Assembly (NCBI GenBank): GCA_035384605.1
Contig: DAOOIV010000006.1
Location: 62,001-126,000 of the forward strand
Length of the DNA stretch: 64,000 bases
Origin: Phycisphaerae bacterium
Lineage (GTDB): Bacteria; Planctomycetota; Phycisphaerae; UBA1845; PWPN01
Reading direction: 5' to 3'
Position 1 is the stretch's first letter, and every line of letters begins with the position of its first letter. A program made the translations under genes and the position numbers. The notes under the pieces were generated by a model. That model saw only the letters and a list, made by a program, of their open reading frames with translations, ran no database searches and was not told the origin of the DNA. This document shows, piece after piece, positions 37,854 to 48,127 of this stretch.

Positions 37854-40025
37854 TTATCGACTTTCTTTCAACTGCCGGTCAAGCCATTCATACATCTCCG
37901 GCTTGTCCTGTTCGGCAATCGCGTGTCTGCCCGGTCTTAGAACGTTGGCCGGCAAATCCTCTTTTCCGTAAAGGCGCCATATCGCGCGGGCCGTCTCGCC
38001 TGCATCGAACGCGCTCTCGGACTCGATGAAGATCTCATCGTCCCGGGTGTTGTACTGGAAAACCGCCCGCGGAGCTGCCAGACGCAAGACGTCGTCCCAA
38101 TCCCAGTGCGGCAACCGACCCGCCTGAAAGACCGGTCGCAATCCGGGCATGTAGCTGAACCAGTGGTCCCTGGCCCAGCGGAGACGGCTCTCCGCGGTTT
38201 CTGCTCTGAAAGTCGCATAACCGCAACTGGCAACCGCAGCCGCCACGCGATCGTCGAAGGCCGCCAGCATGAGCGTCTCCTCCGCCCCCAGCGAATGCCC
38301 GATCGCCCCGATGCGGTTTCGATCCACCCCCTCGACGGCCACAAGCACGTCCAGAGCCCGTTGTGCGTCATGAAGCATCTTGCCCATCGCCGACATGTCG
38401 GGATGCCGCAGGTAATGGCCGCGGGTATCGAACGCACCGTAGCCGTCGATCCGCTCGCCCGCGGTGATCGAGTCCGGCGAAAGTGTGACGTAGCCTCGCT
38501 CCGCCAGCTCCATACCGAAGGCAAGAGACTTGTCGCCCGCCAGCCCTGCGGCTTCGCGTTTGCCCTCGGCGGCGGTCTGATGGAACACCAGTACGGCCGG
38601 CGTCGGTTCGGATCGTTCGGAGGGGACGCACAGAAACGCCCGTATCCGCTCACCCTGATCAACCGAGTATTCGATGAGCCGCCGCTCGTACTTCGGCAGG
38701 GTTTCCTGGGAGATCGTTTCCACCTCGGGTGACACCGGCCGTGTTGAAGGCGCCCCGATGGTTCGCCGAATTACGCGCTTGAGCATCTCCCGACGGTTCT
38801 GCCATTCCTTGAGATCGGCCGGCTGTGCATGCAAGTCTCCCACGGCGAAGAATCGTTGGTCGAGCCACCGGTATGCCGCTTCGCGGGCTGCGGTGGGAAA
38901 CTCGTGCCCGCTTTCCTCAAAGCTCCAGGTCAGATCATTTGCCGCCCCGTACAGTCCGTACACCGAGCGAACATCCTTGAACAGCGCCTCCAGGTTGTCG
39001 GTGTTCGGAAAAATCGAGTCCCGGGTGGTGTACCACACGTACAGCGGCCGTGGAGCTACAAGCGCGCAGATCTGCTGCCAGTCGAAGGGAATTGAGGCCA
39101 CATCAGGAAGGTATATCCCGAGCTGCGGGATGAGGGCGGTCTTGTGCGACCATCGATCGGGATCAGGGTCGCTACGAAGCGTGGTGAAACCGCAACTGGC
39201 GATGACCGCCGAAATGCGCATCTCGAACGCTCCCGCAAAGATCGAGCCGTACGCTCCGTGCGAGTGGCCAATGCAGCCGATCTGCAGGGGATCGACGTAC
39301 GGCTGCGTCTCCAGCCAGTCCACGATCCGCGAGACGTCCCAGATCATCTTGCCCATGAACGACCAGCCCGGATGCTTGCGATAAAAGGCAATGCTGTTGT
39401 GATAAGGGGCGCTGCCGGCCGGAATCCGCTCGCCAAAGCCGATGACGTCCGGGGCGATGCAGACGTAGCCTCGGCGAACAAGCTGGAGAGCCAGCGACAG
39501 ATCGCCACTGCCCTTGATGCCACACGGCTCGTCCTTTCCCTGGGCAACCGTTTGGTGCAGGCAGATCATCGTCGGTAAACGTCCCTGGGGCACGTCTTTG
39601 GGTAGCAACAGGTATGCAGGAATCCAGTCATCGGCCTCGGTACGAATGCGTACATGCCGGCGGATGTGATCCGGCAGCGTTTCCTCACCCAGCACCTTTG
39701 CCTCCGGCCGCGGTGGCGTCAGGCCCGATGGTCGTCCCAAAACGGCCTGGATCGCAGCAGCAATCTCCGTCCGCCGCTGCTCCCAGCCGCGAATCTCGTC
39801 GACTCGTCTCAATGGCGTGCCCTCGACCGCCAGCAGCTCGACCAGCTCCTTTCGACCCGTCTGGCTGGTCTTGAGTTCAGGCTTCGTCCAGGTCGTGGTT
39901 GCCTTCCACTCGTTCCAATCGTGGCCTTCCCAAGCGCGGCACACGCGCACGATCGAGCAGGCAACCATCACAAGAGCGACCGCGTTAATCACTGTTCTGC
40001 AGCGGGAACCGGAAACCGATTTCAT
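37854..40025 (-). CDS. Secreted protein with two tandem alpha/beta-hydrolase (acetyl xylan esterase-like) domains
   Basis: 723 residues from ATG 40025, which overlaps the heparinase stop (ATGA). An N-terminal hydrophobic segment (VINAVALVMVACSIVRVCRA) is a signal peptide or anchor. Domain 1 has the nucleophile elbow GHSHG after YVDPLQIGCI; domain 2 has GHSLG after VDRNRIGAI; each also has an ESGHEF- or GRHAI-type late His. The two halves are homologous (IRAFLCVPSE against IPAYLLLPKD), so it arose by internal duplication. It probably de-esterifies the polysaccharide cut by its upstream partner. Confidence 0.85.
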   Translation of the reverse strand: MKSVSGSRCRTVINAVALVMVACSIVRVCRAWEGHDWNEWKATTTWTKPELKTSQTGRKELVELLAVEGTPLRRVDEIRGWEQRRTEIAAAIQAVLGRPSGLTPPRPEAKVLGEETLPDHIRRHVRIRTEADDWIPAYLLLPKDVPQGRLPTMICLHQTVAQGKDEPCGIKGSGDLSLALQLVRRGYVCIAPDVIGFGERIPAGSAPYHNSIAFYRKHPGWSFMGKMIWDVSRIVDWLETQPYVDPLQIGCIGHSHGAYGSIFAGAFEMRISAVIASCGFTTLRSDPDPDRWSHKTALIPQLGIYLPDVASIPFDWQQICALVAPRPLYVWYTTRDSIFPNTDNLEALFKDVRSVYGLYGAANDLTWSFEESGHEFPTAAREAAYRWLDQRFFAVGDLHAQPADLKEWQNRREMLKRVIRRTIGAPSTRPVSPEVETISQETLPKYERRLIEYSVDQGERIRAFLCVPSERSEPTPAVLVFHQTAAEGKREAAGLAGDKSLAFGMELAERGYVTLSPDSITAGERIDGYGAFDTRGHYLRHPDMSAMGKMLHDAQRALDVLVAVEGVDRNRIGAIGHSLGAEETLMLAAFDDRVAAAVASCGYATFRAETAESRLRWARDHWFSYMPGLRPVFQAGRLPHWDWDDVLRLAAPRAVFQYNTRDDEIFIESESAFDAGETARAIWRLYGKEDLPANVLRPGRHAIAEQDKPEMYEWLDRQLKESR

Positions 40026-42802
40026 TGCCTGACCCTCGCGTCCATACCTGTGGTGCTTGGCCACTCAGCAAAATCCGCGCCGGCTGGGATGGCGAACGTC
40101 CAATCCTTCGAGGTCAGTCGGGTCCCGTGGCATGCGATGGCATACTCGACACTACCCTCGGCTGTGAGGCGAACGAGTACGAGTTCAGCATCCGTGCGAA
40201 CATCGAAATCAGCCGACCGAATCATGCCTGCGGCGGTCTTGTCCTCTGGATCCCGAGCAATCACAACGTCGCGCCGTCCGTCGGCAAGCTGAATCACAAG
40301 GGCGACATGCGAGTCTGAGAGCGGCTCATCTTGTTCAGACAACAACGGCAGCCGCCTGACGGCGGACGCGATCGCCCGGGTCTCGTAGGGTTCGATGACT
40401 GCCACAAATGTCGATTCGAGGCCTCCGTTTCCGGGGGCCTGCCTGCGAACGGCCATCCGGGGGATCCATTGCTCCTGCGATTCGTCGTACAGCCCGGCGA
40501 CAATCCAGCCTTCGATGAGGCCCACCTGTGCATCGTTGGTCAAATCGGTGCAGCGGACGCGAACCTGCTGACCCTCGGGCAGGTACTTGTAATGGTCCTG
40601 AATGATCCAATCAACATGACGCTCTGGCCGGGGCTGCTTGTCCATCCGGTAGTTGCGCATTTGCGTGCCGTGGCCGAAATCGGGCTCCGGCTGTAGATTC
40701 AGGCTTCTACTGCTCACCTCGGCGAAATGACTGTGCATGAAGCGAGTGTGCTCCTTGCCGCCGGCCGCTCGGAAGATATCGACGACGTAGCAGTCTGCGG
40801 CGCTCACGTCGATCAGGGCCACGGTTCGCTCGAATCGTCGGCCGGCGTTCAGCGCCGGACCGGCCACCCGAATCGCGTGTAACATACTCCCGTCGGCCCA
40901 GAGCGTCGTCTGTCCGGCCCCGGGCGAAGTATTCGCGCCGTCAACGGTCACCGTGTTGTGGGCGGCCGTCATCGTGTACCATCGGGCGCGCGGCGAGTCC
41001 CATCCGCCGAACTGAACCGGCGGATAGCCCAAATCAGGCATCAAGTCGAGTCCCTTGGCGTAGAGGCCCAGGTTCATGCCGTCCGCATGGCCGTGACCTC
41101 CGCCGGAATCGTAGTCCAGCCACGCCGCTCGGGCGTCGCGGCCTTGTCCCGAGCGAAGAATCGCCAGATGCCACTGCTGCTTGTTCACGCTTCGCAGGCG
41201 AACCTCCGCTCCTTCCTTCTCGATGACCTCGCCGATCGCCTTTCGGAGTGCAGCCGGATCCTTGGCGTACAGGTCAAAAGGCAGACCGTCGAGGCGATCT
41301 CCGTTCGCCCGGTAAAGCGTTTGAACGTAGGCGACGTCGCCCGTGCAACAGTAGAAATCCCACAACAGGCTGTGACACGACGGGGCCACACACGTCCACG
41401 AAGGGAAAGAGGTCGGACGCGCAAACGACGTTGTGAGCGGCATGCCTGCGTAACCCCCGCCGGCCGACGCGAAACTGCCCGCGTCGCCGCATGTCGGGTA
41501 ATACCGCCCGAGACAGTGCGTATCGATGTGGAAGCGGTAGGTTTCCTTCAGGCGGGGATGCCGTTCGAGTAGCCGCGGCAGAAGACCGGGGTCGGCCTTG
41601 CTGAACTCCGCGAGGAACATGGCCAGCCCCTGAATAGTGAAGACCGCGTAGCCGGACAAGCCCTTCTCGCCTGTAACGCCGTCGACGGCCGTGGCCTTTT
41701 CGAGCATCGCGTCCACGGTCCGGTCGAATGCGGCCTTGCTGTCGCCTCCGCCCAGCACTGCATAAATGATGGCAACGGTGATCTCGGTGCGCGGATAGTT
41801 GGAAGTTATTTTCGGACGCTGGGCGAGAGGATCTCGCAGAATGCGGTCCTCGATGTTCCGCTGGATGTTGGCAAAGCTGCTCTTGGGATTCTCCAGCCCG
41901 ATCTCGCGGGCCTTGCCGGACAGGAACCTGACCAGATCGGTATCATCTCTTGAGGCCTCAAAGATCATGTCATACGCCATGACCAGCTCGCGAGTCTCTT
42001 CGCAGGCGTCGTGCCAGACGGAGACGTAGCCGCTGGAACCCAGCCGGCGTTCGTAGACCACCGCCTGCTCCTTGAAGTCGAACAGCGGATACAGATCGGC
42101 TACGCGGTCGAGCATCACCGCGGCCTTGTGAGCGTACACCGGATCGCCGGTCAGAAGGTGTGCCCCGCTTAGCGTGCGGATGCCGCCCAGAACCGCCTGC
42201 TTCCATTGGCCGTAGATCTCATACGCTCCGGCGAACCGCCAGCGTTTATCGCCCTCGACGTATCCTTCGCCGTCGTCCACGCCGAACTTGTGCTTGGGGT
42301 CGGCGGGGTCCGGATGCTCGGTGTTGAACAGTAGCGAGCGGTCGGCACGAGCCGGATCGAAGACGCCTTTCTTGTCCAAGCCTGACTTGAAGAACCTGAG
42401 GAAGTCGTTTTTCGGAAAGAACTCCTGGCAATGTGGGCACTGGATTTTCCACGGCCGGTTCAGGGCGTCGCACTTCCAGTTGTACATCGGGACGCTCTGG
42501 CCGCAGGCCGGGCAATGGCCGTTGGACCAGACCATCCAGGAGCGCGTGATTCCCGGGCCGAACATCAGAGCCCAGAGCTCATCATCCGACCTGTCCATCC
42601 AGGGTTGGGCGGCCTGAATCAGGCTGTCACGCACGCCGGCCGCCCACGGATCCTCGGCCACGTTGTCGCGAAGCCGCTGCACGACGTCGGGAGGGTACAG
42701 GCTACTGCCCTGCTTGGCTGTCCCGAAAGACCGACTCGACGTCGGTTCCGCCGATGCCCAGGCACATAAGGATGGCACGATCACGACCAAGGATAGTCGC
42801 AT
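40022..42802 (-). CDS. Heparinase II/III family protein, secreted
   Basis: 926 residues from ATG 42802 (GGAG 7 bases upstream) with signal peptide MRLSLVVIVPSLCAWASA. Two CxxC pairs (CPACGQ, CPHCQEFFP) near the N-terminus look like a zinc ribbon. The alpha/alpha toroid follows, and the C-terminal beta-sandwich carries the family signature GGGHGHADGMNLGLYAKGLDLMPDLGY with HNTVTVDG. Members eliminate uronate-containing glycans. Its stop overlaps the esterase start, so lyase and esterase are made together. Confidence 0.88.
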   Translation of the reverse strand: MRLSLVVIVPSLCAWASAEPTSSRSFGTAKQGSSLYPPDVVQRLRDNVAEDPWAAGVRDSLIQAAQPWMDRSDDELWALMFGPGITRSWMVWSNGHCPACGQSVPMYNWKCDALNRPWKIQCPHCQEFFPKNDFLRFFKSGLDKKGVFDPARADRSLLFNTEHPDPADPKHKFGVDDGEGYVEGDKRWRFAGAYEIYGQWKQAVLGGIRTLSGAHLLTGDPVYAHKAAVMLDRVADLYPLFDFKEQAVVYERRLGSSGYVSVWHDACEETRELVMAYDMIFEASRDDTDLVRFLSGKAREIGLENPKSSFANIQRNIEDRILRDPLAQRPKITSNYPRTEITVAIIYAVLGGGDSKAAFDRTVDAMLEKATAVDGVTGEKGLSGYAVFTIQGLAMFLAEFSKADPGLLPRLLERHPRLKETYRFHIDTHCLGRYYPTCGDAGSFASAGGGYAGMPLTTSFARPTSFPSWTCVAPSCHSLLWDFYCCTGDVAYVQTLYRANGDRLDGLPFDLYAKDPAALRKAIGEVIEKEGAEVRLRSVNKQQWHLAILRSGQGRDARAAWLDYDSGGGHGHADGMNLGLYAKGLDLMPDLGYPPVQFGGWDSPRARWYTMTAAHNTVTVDGANTSPGAGQTTLWADGSMLHAIRVAGPALNAGRRFERTVALIDVSAADCYVVDIFRAAGGKEHTRFMHSHFAEVSSRSLNLQPEPDFGHGTQMRNYRMDKQPRPERHVDWIIQDHYKYLPEGQQVRVRCTDLTNDAQVGLIEGWIVAGLYDESQEQWIPRMAVRRQAPGNGGLESTFVAVIEPYETRAIASAVRRLPLLSEQDEPLSDSHVALVIQLADGRRDVVIARDPEDKTAAGMIRSADFDVRTDAELVLVRLTAEGSVEYAIACHGTRLTSKDWTFAIPAGADFAEWPSTTGMDARVRQ

Positions 42803-43155
42803 GATCAGACTCCACGTTACCACTGCTGGGCCGAGACTACCGCCTCGCCCTCCGAATCTCCGGGACTCACATTCTCCATGTGCCGCGATGGCTTCTCGCT
42901 GCCATGCGCTCCGTTCCGCGTGATCGAATCCGGCCACGTTGCTCGCCGGGTTGTTCCATGTTGCGCCGGTCCCGAACCCGACGCGATTGGCGCCCACCTG
43001 CCCCATCCCCAGTTGGCGCACAATCTCCGACTCGATGATCCGCAGCAACCATGCCGTTCCTGCACGCCGGCATCACAATCGCCCCATTCCGGCAGGATTC
43101 ATGCTGACGCGGCCTGTTCTCGACAGGGCTTTCTTAAGCCGTATCTCAGTAAGAG
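42803..43155. other. Intergenic region upstream of the heparinase gene
   Basis: About 350 bases. The heparinase frame stays open here but has no signal peptide or ribosome site, so it is probably 5' leader. No other gene seen. Confidence 0.45.
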
Positions 43156-44358
43156 CTATATGCTCCTTTTCTGCCCGTCGCGAGACGTCAGCGCGAACAG
43201 GTCCATGGGCAGTCCATGCCACACCTCGTCGCGCAGACTGTCCAGCAGACCCAGTACCCGGCCGAAGAGCTCAAGCCTGCGGGGGTCGAGGCTCACCGCC
43301 GGTTCTGGGTGAACCAGCAGGTGAATCACGCCGTGAAGACTGAACTGACGTCTGACCTGCCGCTCCTGGAGTTCCAGCCAGTTCTCGATCGGCCAACTAT
43401 CAGACAGGAAACAATCAGGGGTGACGGTCGTGGGCAACTGCCACAAGCCGCTATCCATGCGGAATGGCAGACCGGTTGCACACCCGCGCCCCCGTTCGGT
43501 GAATGGGAAGGCGTCCACCATGCTGGTGTCGTATTTGAGCACGCCCCTCAAGTCGTCGAAGAGGGCTCGCGACCAGAGGAAATTGTCGGCGCGCATCCCG
43601 CAGACCTGGTAGCGCTCGAAGAAGGCTCTGGCGTGGTCGATGCGGCGCAGGCGTGCCCGCCGGCCAACGAAGGCCATACGATGATCATGATTGTGGCCAT
43701 GCCATCCGATTTCGTGACCGGCGGCCCTCAGGTCATCGAGGTGGCCGTGGTCCAGTTTGTACCTGCCGGTCAGGAAGAACCAAGCGGCGCGGAACCCGTG
43801 TTCCTCCAGCATCCTTCGGATCCGGTTGTCGCGGCTTGCGAAGATGTATTCGCTGTCCACATCCGCGGTGAAGATCAGAGCCGCGCGCTTCCGATCCGGC
43901 CAGACCGGCGACCGGAGGTCGCTGAGCGCCCCGCCGTCCTGGAGCGAGCCCATGGCAGCAGCCAGACGTTGCACACCCGAACTGCGATCCGGGGCATCAG
44001 TGGGAGGCTTCTTGCCTGTCCGGCTGAAAACGCTCCGAAAGATGACGGCACGCAAACGGGCAGGAACCCTGTAAACATCAAAACCCGGAACCCGTGTGTA
44101 GATGGGCCGGCGCGGCTCCCGCCCGCGCATGTTAAGGCAGCCCCTGAGCCACTCGCCCATCTCAAACGCCCAATGAACCGGACCCTGGGCTGTGGCCCGG
44201 CTGCCGATCAGCCGACGACCCCGACCGTCGTCGGCCCACAACAGGGGTTGGCCGGGGGGACGGGCAACGATCTCCGGCAATGACACCGGCAGATAGAACT
44301 CGTCAGAAGGGTTCTCATCGAGCCATACCCTCGTCCACTTTACCCTGCTTGCTGCCAT
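43156..44358 (-). CDS. Polysaccharide deacetylase (NodB-like) family protein
   Basis: 400 residues; GAGG 6 bases before ATG. The NodB homology region starts LIFTADVDSEY (metal-binding Asp pair) and continues with HEIGWHGHNHDHRMAF (the H-x3-H type motif) and a late HLLVHPEPA. The first 150 residues are a separate, less conserved region (VWLDENPSDEFYLPVSLPEIV). It removes N- or O-acetyl groups from a glycan. The start overlaps the methyltransferase gene by 44 bases. Confidence 0.82.
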   Translation of the reverse strand: MAASRVKWTRVWLDENPSDEFYLPVSLPEIVARPPGQPLLWADDGRGRRLIGSRATAQGPVHWAFEMGEWLRGCLNMRGREPRRPIYTRVPGFDVYRVPARLRAVIFRSVFSRTGKKPPTDAPDRSSGVQRLAAAMGSLQDGGALSDLRSPVWPDRKRAALIFTADVDSEYIFASRDNRIRRMLEEHGFRAAWFFLTGRYKLDHGHLDDLRAAGHEIGWHGHNHDHRMAFVGRRARLRRIDHARAFFERYQVCGMRADNFLWSRALFDDLRGVLKYDTSMVDAFPFTERGRGCATGLPFRMDSGLWQLPTTVTPDCFLSDSWPIENWLELQERQVRRQFSLHGVIHLLVHPEPAVSLDPRRLELFGRVLGLLDSLRDEVWHGLPMDLFALTSRDGQKRSI

Positions 44359-45094
44359 TGTGCGCCTCGGACCTGGTGGCCACCACGAGAACTCTCATCG
44401 CCAGCTTGCGTATCAGTGGGGTCGCGTTCAAGAGAGGGTTCATCGCTCTCAGCGCCCTGAATACCCGTCCCTGCGTGGCATGCGGAACAAAGTTGAGCGT
44501 GCGAATGAGTTCCACGGCGTACCCACACCGCTGAAACAGAAATCTGAGATTGCCGGGGGTCATCTCCTTGATGGCTCCCCACCACTGCCGCATCTCGTTC
44601 CGCCCCATCAGAACGCAAAACCAGTACACCGGGCTGAGAGCATTCATATCCAGAATGATCAGGCGTCCTTGCGGTCTCAATAAGCGACTCAGGTCATGCA
44701 GGACCCTCGCCTTGTCGGGAAGATAGCTGAAGGCATTGAATGAAACGATAACATCAAAACCGCCGAGGTCCTGCGCCCCGGCAATCTCCATGATGTCGAG
44801 GCAACGGAAGGTGGTGTTGGCAATGCCTCGTGCGGCGGCGACCTTAAGCATTTTTTCGCAGATATCGGTGGCGACAAGCTTCACCCCATAACTGGCCAGC
44901 ATCTCGGTGGACGCCCCGTTGCCGCAGCCCAGTTCAAGCACCTCCATCCCGGGCTTGAAGTACGGCGACAGAATCCGTCGATAAAGCTGGCCGAAGCTGT
45001 ACTGCCCTCCGGGCATGTCGGCACCGTGCTTCACGCCGTATTCCGGAGCAACCCGATTGAAGTACTCGATGATGGCCTCGCGACCGTTCTGCAC
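44315..45094 (-). CDS. Class I SAM-dependent methyltransferase
   Basis: 259 residues from a GTG start (AAGGA 9 bases upstream). The SAM-binding motif VLELGCGNGASTEML is near residue 50, followed by VATDICEKML and FDVIVSFNAFSYL. The C-terminal part (LMGRNEMRQWWGAIKEMTPGNL) resembles methyltransferases in glycan or quinone pathways. The acceptor is unknown; the downstream deacetylase suggests a cell-surface glycan. Confidence 0.87.
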   Translation of the reverse strand: MQNGREAIIEYFNRVAPEYGVKHGADMPGGQYSFGQLYRRILSPYFKPGMEVLELGCGNGASTEMLASYGVKLVATDICEKMLKVAAARGIANTTFRCLDIMEIAGAQDLGGFDVIVSFNAFSYLPDKARVLHDLSRLLRPQGRLIILDMNALSPVYWFCVLMGRNEMRQWWGAIKEMTPGNLRFLFQRCGYAVELIRTLNFVPHATQGRVFRALRAMNPLLNATPLIRKLAMRVLVVATRSEAHNGSKQGKVDEGMAR

Positions 45095-45292
45095 GAGACA
45101 ATTCCTTCCTGAAGGCCGGCCAAACGCGGAGAACCTGCACCTGCCGGCGGCAATCTACCATGCCCCATCTCCCGTCTCAAGCGCCGCAAGAGGTCTGTCC
45201 GGTCGCATCGCGCGAGTCCGGCACGGAGGCTTCGCGACAGTGCTCAGGAGGGCACGGCATTCCGACGGGAAGTCCTTGTTTGTCCGGGTTGT

Positions 45293-45672
45293 CTATCTCC
45301 AGTTCGTGAGCGTGCAGAGGATGGTGCAGCCGGCCAGCCCCAGTATGAAGGCGATGACACTTATGATGGCCAACCCGCGAGTGACCCTTCGCGGCCTTTG
45401 AAACCGCAGAGAAACGCCACAGAGAATGCCGCTCAGCGCAGAGACCAGCAGCACACCGACGGTCAGCCAAAACACCCATAGTGTGAACGTGTCGCGAACG
45501 TGTGTGTTTTTCAAGCTCAGGATGGTGCCCGTGCCGATGATACCGGGAATCCCAATCCCGGTGAGGGCGACGCAGCCCTTCGCGAAATGAAGTCGACGGC
45601 TCCCTTCTCATGTTTGCTCAGTGCTTCTTCCGGCATCTCCGGCTTCCTCAGATCTCCGTAAGAGTGTGCCAT
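45293..45672 (-). pseudogene. Small three-helix membrane protein, apparently frameshifted
   Basis: An ATG at 45672 gives MAHSYGDLRKPEMPEEALSK and on to KGAVDF, then loses sense near 45585. A different frame continues sensibly as FAKGCVALTGIGIPGIIGTG, then NTHVRDTFTLWVFWLTVGVL and a C-terminal helix ending CTLTNWR. Joined, it would be about 130 residues with three hydrophobic segments. A one- or two-base indel near the TTCATTTCGCG stretch explains it. This is either a pseudogene or a sequence error; the 73-residue piece from a TTG at 45514 could also be used alone. Confidence 0.45.
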
Positions 45673-45814
45673 GAGCTCGGAAGACGATCGCGGCTCCGGC
45701 ATATCTGCAGATGATACCTGTGTTCCGTTTCGCGTTTCAACGTGGTGCCTGTGTCTGCGGACGTTCTGCCCCGCGCTTGTAGTTGAGCCCGTTGGCGGCT
45801 ACAAACCACACTCG

Positions 45815-48127
45815 ATGTTTGCCAGATTAGGACAATTGATTGGTCGGCGACCGGGTGCCCTGATTACCATCTGGGCGCTGGTCGTCGCGGGCAGTGCCCT
45901 GTGGGCATTTCGCACCGACCCGCCGCCGCCACCGAAGACCGACTCGCTTCTGCCCGCCGATTGTGCTTACAACCGGGCCCTGGAACTGATCCACAGGGAA
46001 TTCCCCGCTCTGGCGGCCCGCAGTCGGGTGGTGATCGTAGGTTACCGCGATACCGGCCTGGAACCGGCCGACCTCACGTGGCTGGGCACAGCCGCCCGGC
46101 AAGCGGCCCAAGCCGCGGCGTCGGTCACCGGCGTTGACTCTTGCGAGCGCGTTCTGTCTCCAGATGTGCCCTACCTCAAGCCGCGGTTGGTCAGCCCCGA
46201 CGGTCAGGCCGCCATGGCCTTGGTCAACCTGCCCACGAACTTCATCAGCCCCATCACTGCCCGGGCGGTGAATGCGATCGACGAAGCCCTTGGCCGGATG
46301 CCGCGTCCCGTGGGCCTGACTGTCGAGATGACTGACAGCGCGGTTGGCGGCCGTGACTACGCTCTGAAAGCCGAGGAGGCCCTGGACCGCACCACCTTGG
46401 TCACGATCGTCGCCGTTCTGGCGATTCTGACTCTCGTGTATCGCTCGCCGGTGGGCGTGGTTGTGCCGCTTGTGTCCATTGGGGCGAGCGTGTTCCTGGC
46501 CTTCGTGGTGCTGGCCGCCCTGGCCAAAGGGGGCTGGGAAGTCTCCGACATGGAACGGATCTTCGCGGTGGTACTTATCTTTGGTGCCGGCGTGGACTAT
46601 GCCCTGTTCTGGATCTCGCGGTATCGCGAGTCGCTCCAGACGAAGATCGAGTACGGACCCGCCGCCGTCCTGGCCACGCGCTTTGCCGGGCCGGCCATTC
46701 TGGCGGGAGCAGCCACCACCATCTGCGGCCTGTCAACCCTGATTCTCACTGATCTGGGACCAACTCGCAGCGCCGGCAAGGTTCTTGCCATCGTGCTGAC
46801 CATCGGCCTGCTTGCCGCCCTGACGTTGGCCCCGCCCTTGTGCAGAGCGTTGCGGGGTGCCTTCTTCTGGCCGGTCGGTGCGGCCGGAGGCTCCAGCATC
46901 GGCCAGCGGCACCTGTGGCCCAGACTGGCTAGGATCGTGGCCGACAAACCCGTGCTCTGTTTGCTGGCCGGCACACTGCTCCTGGGGTTGCCGGCGTTGT
47001 ATTCATTGCGGCTGCCTGCCCGATTCGATTCATTGAGCGAATTGCCGCCTGATTCGCCGTCCGCCCGCGGATTCGAGTTGATGACCCGGCATTTCAAGAA
47101 ATCACAGCTCTATGCCGGCCCTTTGATGATCGAGTTCGAACATCCGCTGGCATTGCCGGACGCGCGGCAGCTCAGCCAGTCCATCTCCGACCGGATCGTC
47201 CCAATCAGCGGCGTCGATGATGTCTACTCGCTCGGTGCACCTCTGGGTCGCAAACAGAAGGCCGGAATGCCCCCACAGCTGGCGGGCCTTCTGTCACAGC
47301 TTGCCGCGGAGTTCTACATCTCGAAGTCCTCGGAGGTGCTGCGGCTGGAAATCCTCATCGATCACCTGCCTTTCTCGCCCGAGGCGATGAACATCGTGGA
47401 ACAGGCCGCGTCGATAAGCCGGGAGGAAGCCGCTGAATATGCAGACAGGTACGGTCAGGCCCGGATTCTTGGCTCGGGATTGACGGCCTATGTGCTCTCG
47501 GTTCGCGACGTGGTCCAAGCCGACCAGCGGCGGGTTATGATTCTGGCCACGCTGGTGATCGGGCTTATCGTCCTGGGTCTCATTCGCCACCTGCGGTTGA
47601 CCGTGTTCATGCTGTTGGCGACGTGGCTGACCTTTGGGGCAACCGTCACCTTCAGCGACCTGTTCTTCACTCGCGTAATGGGAACATACGGTCTGGACTG
47701 GAAAGTTCGGCTGATCGTGTTTGTCATCGTGGTGGCGGTGGGGCAGGATTATAATATCTTTCTGGCGGCTCGGCTGTTCCAGGAACTTCCGCAGGCGGGG
47801 CGGGCTGAAGCGGCTCGGCGGGCGATCGTGAGCACGGGCGCGGTGATCAGCAATTGCGGGCTCATCATGGCCGCCACGCTCGGATCTTTGTGGGCCGGCA
47901 AGCTGACGCTGTTGCAGCAGGCCGGGTTCAGCCTGGCCCTCGGAGTGCTGATCGACACGTTCTTTGTAAGACCGATTCTGATCCCGAGTTTCTTCCTGGT
48001 CGTCATGCGTTCCCGGGATCAAGGACAGGCGGAGGTCTCGCCGGTCGCCACTGCCGGTCAGACCGCGGGAGGCTTCGCGGTGCAGGCGCGTACGTATGCG
48101 GATCCCGAGAATACTGGCTCTGACTGA
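45815..48127 (+). CDS. MMPL/RND-family membrane transporter
   Basis: 770 residues from ATG 45815; an ATG at 45671 adds 48 residues that do not look like MMPL. There are about 12 membrane segments in two halves separated by periplasmic loops. Signature pieces are MERIFAVVLIFGAGVDYALFWISRYRE and, in the second half, VVAVGQDYNIFLAARLFQEL. MMPL proteins export lipids or hydrophobic small molecules using the proton gradient; planctomycete members may serve hopanoid or other lipids. The next gene overlaps by 32 bases. Confidence 0.88.
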   Translation: MFARLGQLIGRRPGALITIWALVVAGSALWAFRTDPPPPPKTDSLLPADCAYNRALELIHREFPALAARSRVVIVGYRDTGLEPADLTWLGTAARQAAQAAASVTGVDSCERVLSPDVPYLKPRLVSPDGQAAMALVNLPTNFISPITARAVNAIDEALGRMPRPVGLTVEMTDSAVGGRDYALKAEEALDRTTLVTIVAVLAILTLVYRSPVGVVVPLVSIGASVFLAFVVLAALAKGGWEVSDMERIFAVVLIFGAGVDYALFWISRYRESLQTKIEYGPAAVLATRFAGPAILAGAATTICGLSTLILTDLGPTRSAGKVLAIVLTIGLLAALTLAPPLCRALRGAFFWPVGAAGGSSIGQRHLWPRLARIVADKPVLCLLAGTLLLGLPALYSLRLPARFDSLSELPPDSPSARGFELMTRHFKKSQLYAGPLMIEFEHPLALPDARQLSQSISDRIVPISGVDDVYSLGAPLGRKQKAGMPPQLAGLLSQLAAEFYISKSSEVLRLEILIDHLPFSPEAMNIVEQAASISREEAAEYADRYGQARILGSGLTAYVLSVRDVVQADQRRVMILATLVIGLIVLGLIRHLRLTVFMLLATWLTFGATVTFSDLFFTRVMGTYGLDWKVRLIVFVIVVAVGQDYNIFLAARLFQELPQAGRAEAARRAIVSTGAVISNCGLIMAATLGSLWAGKLTLLQQAGFSLALGVLIDTFFVRPILIPSFFLVVMRSRDQGQAEVSPVATAGQTAGGFAVQARTYADPENTGSD

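Noticed and set aside
45177..45611. Minus-strand frame of 144 codons in the region of the small membrane protein
   Set aside because: Arginine- and histidine-rich, no membrane segments; the alternative two-frame reading is far more protein-like.
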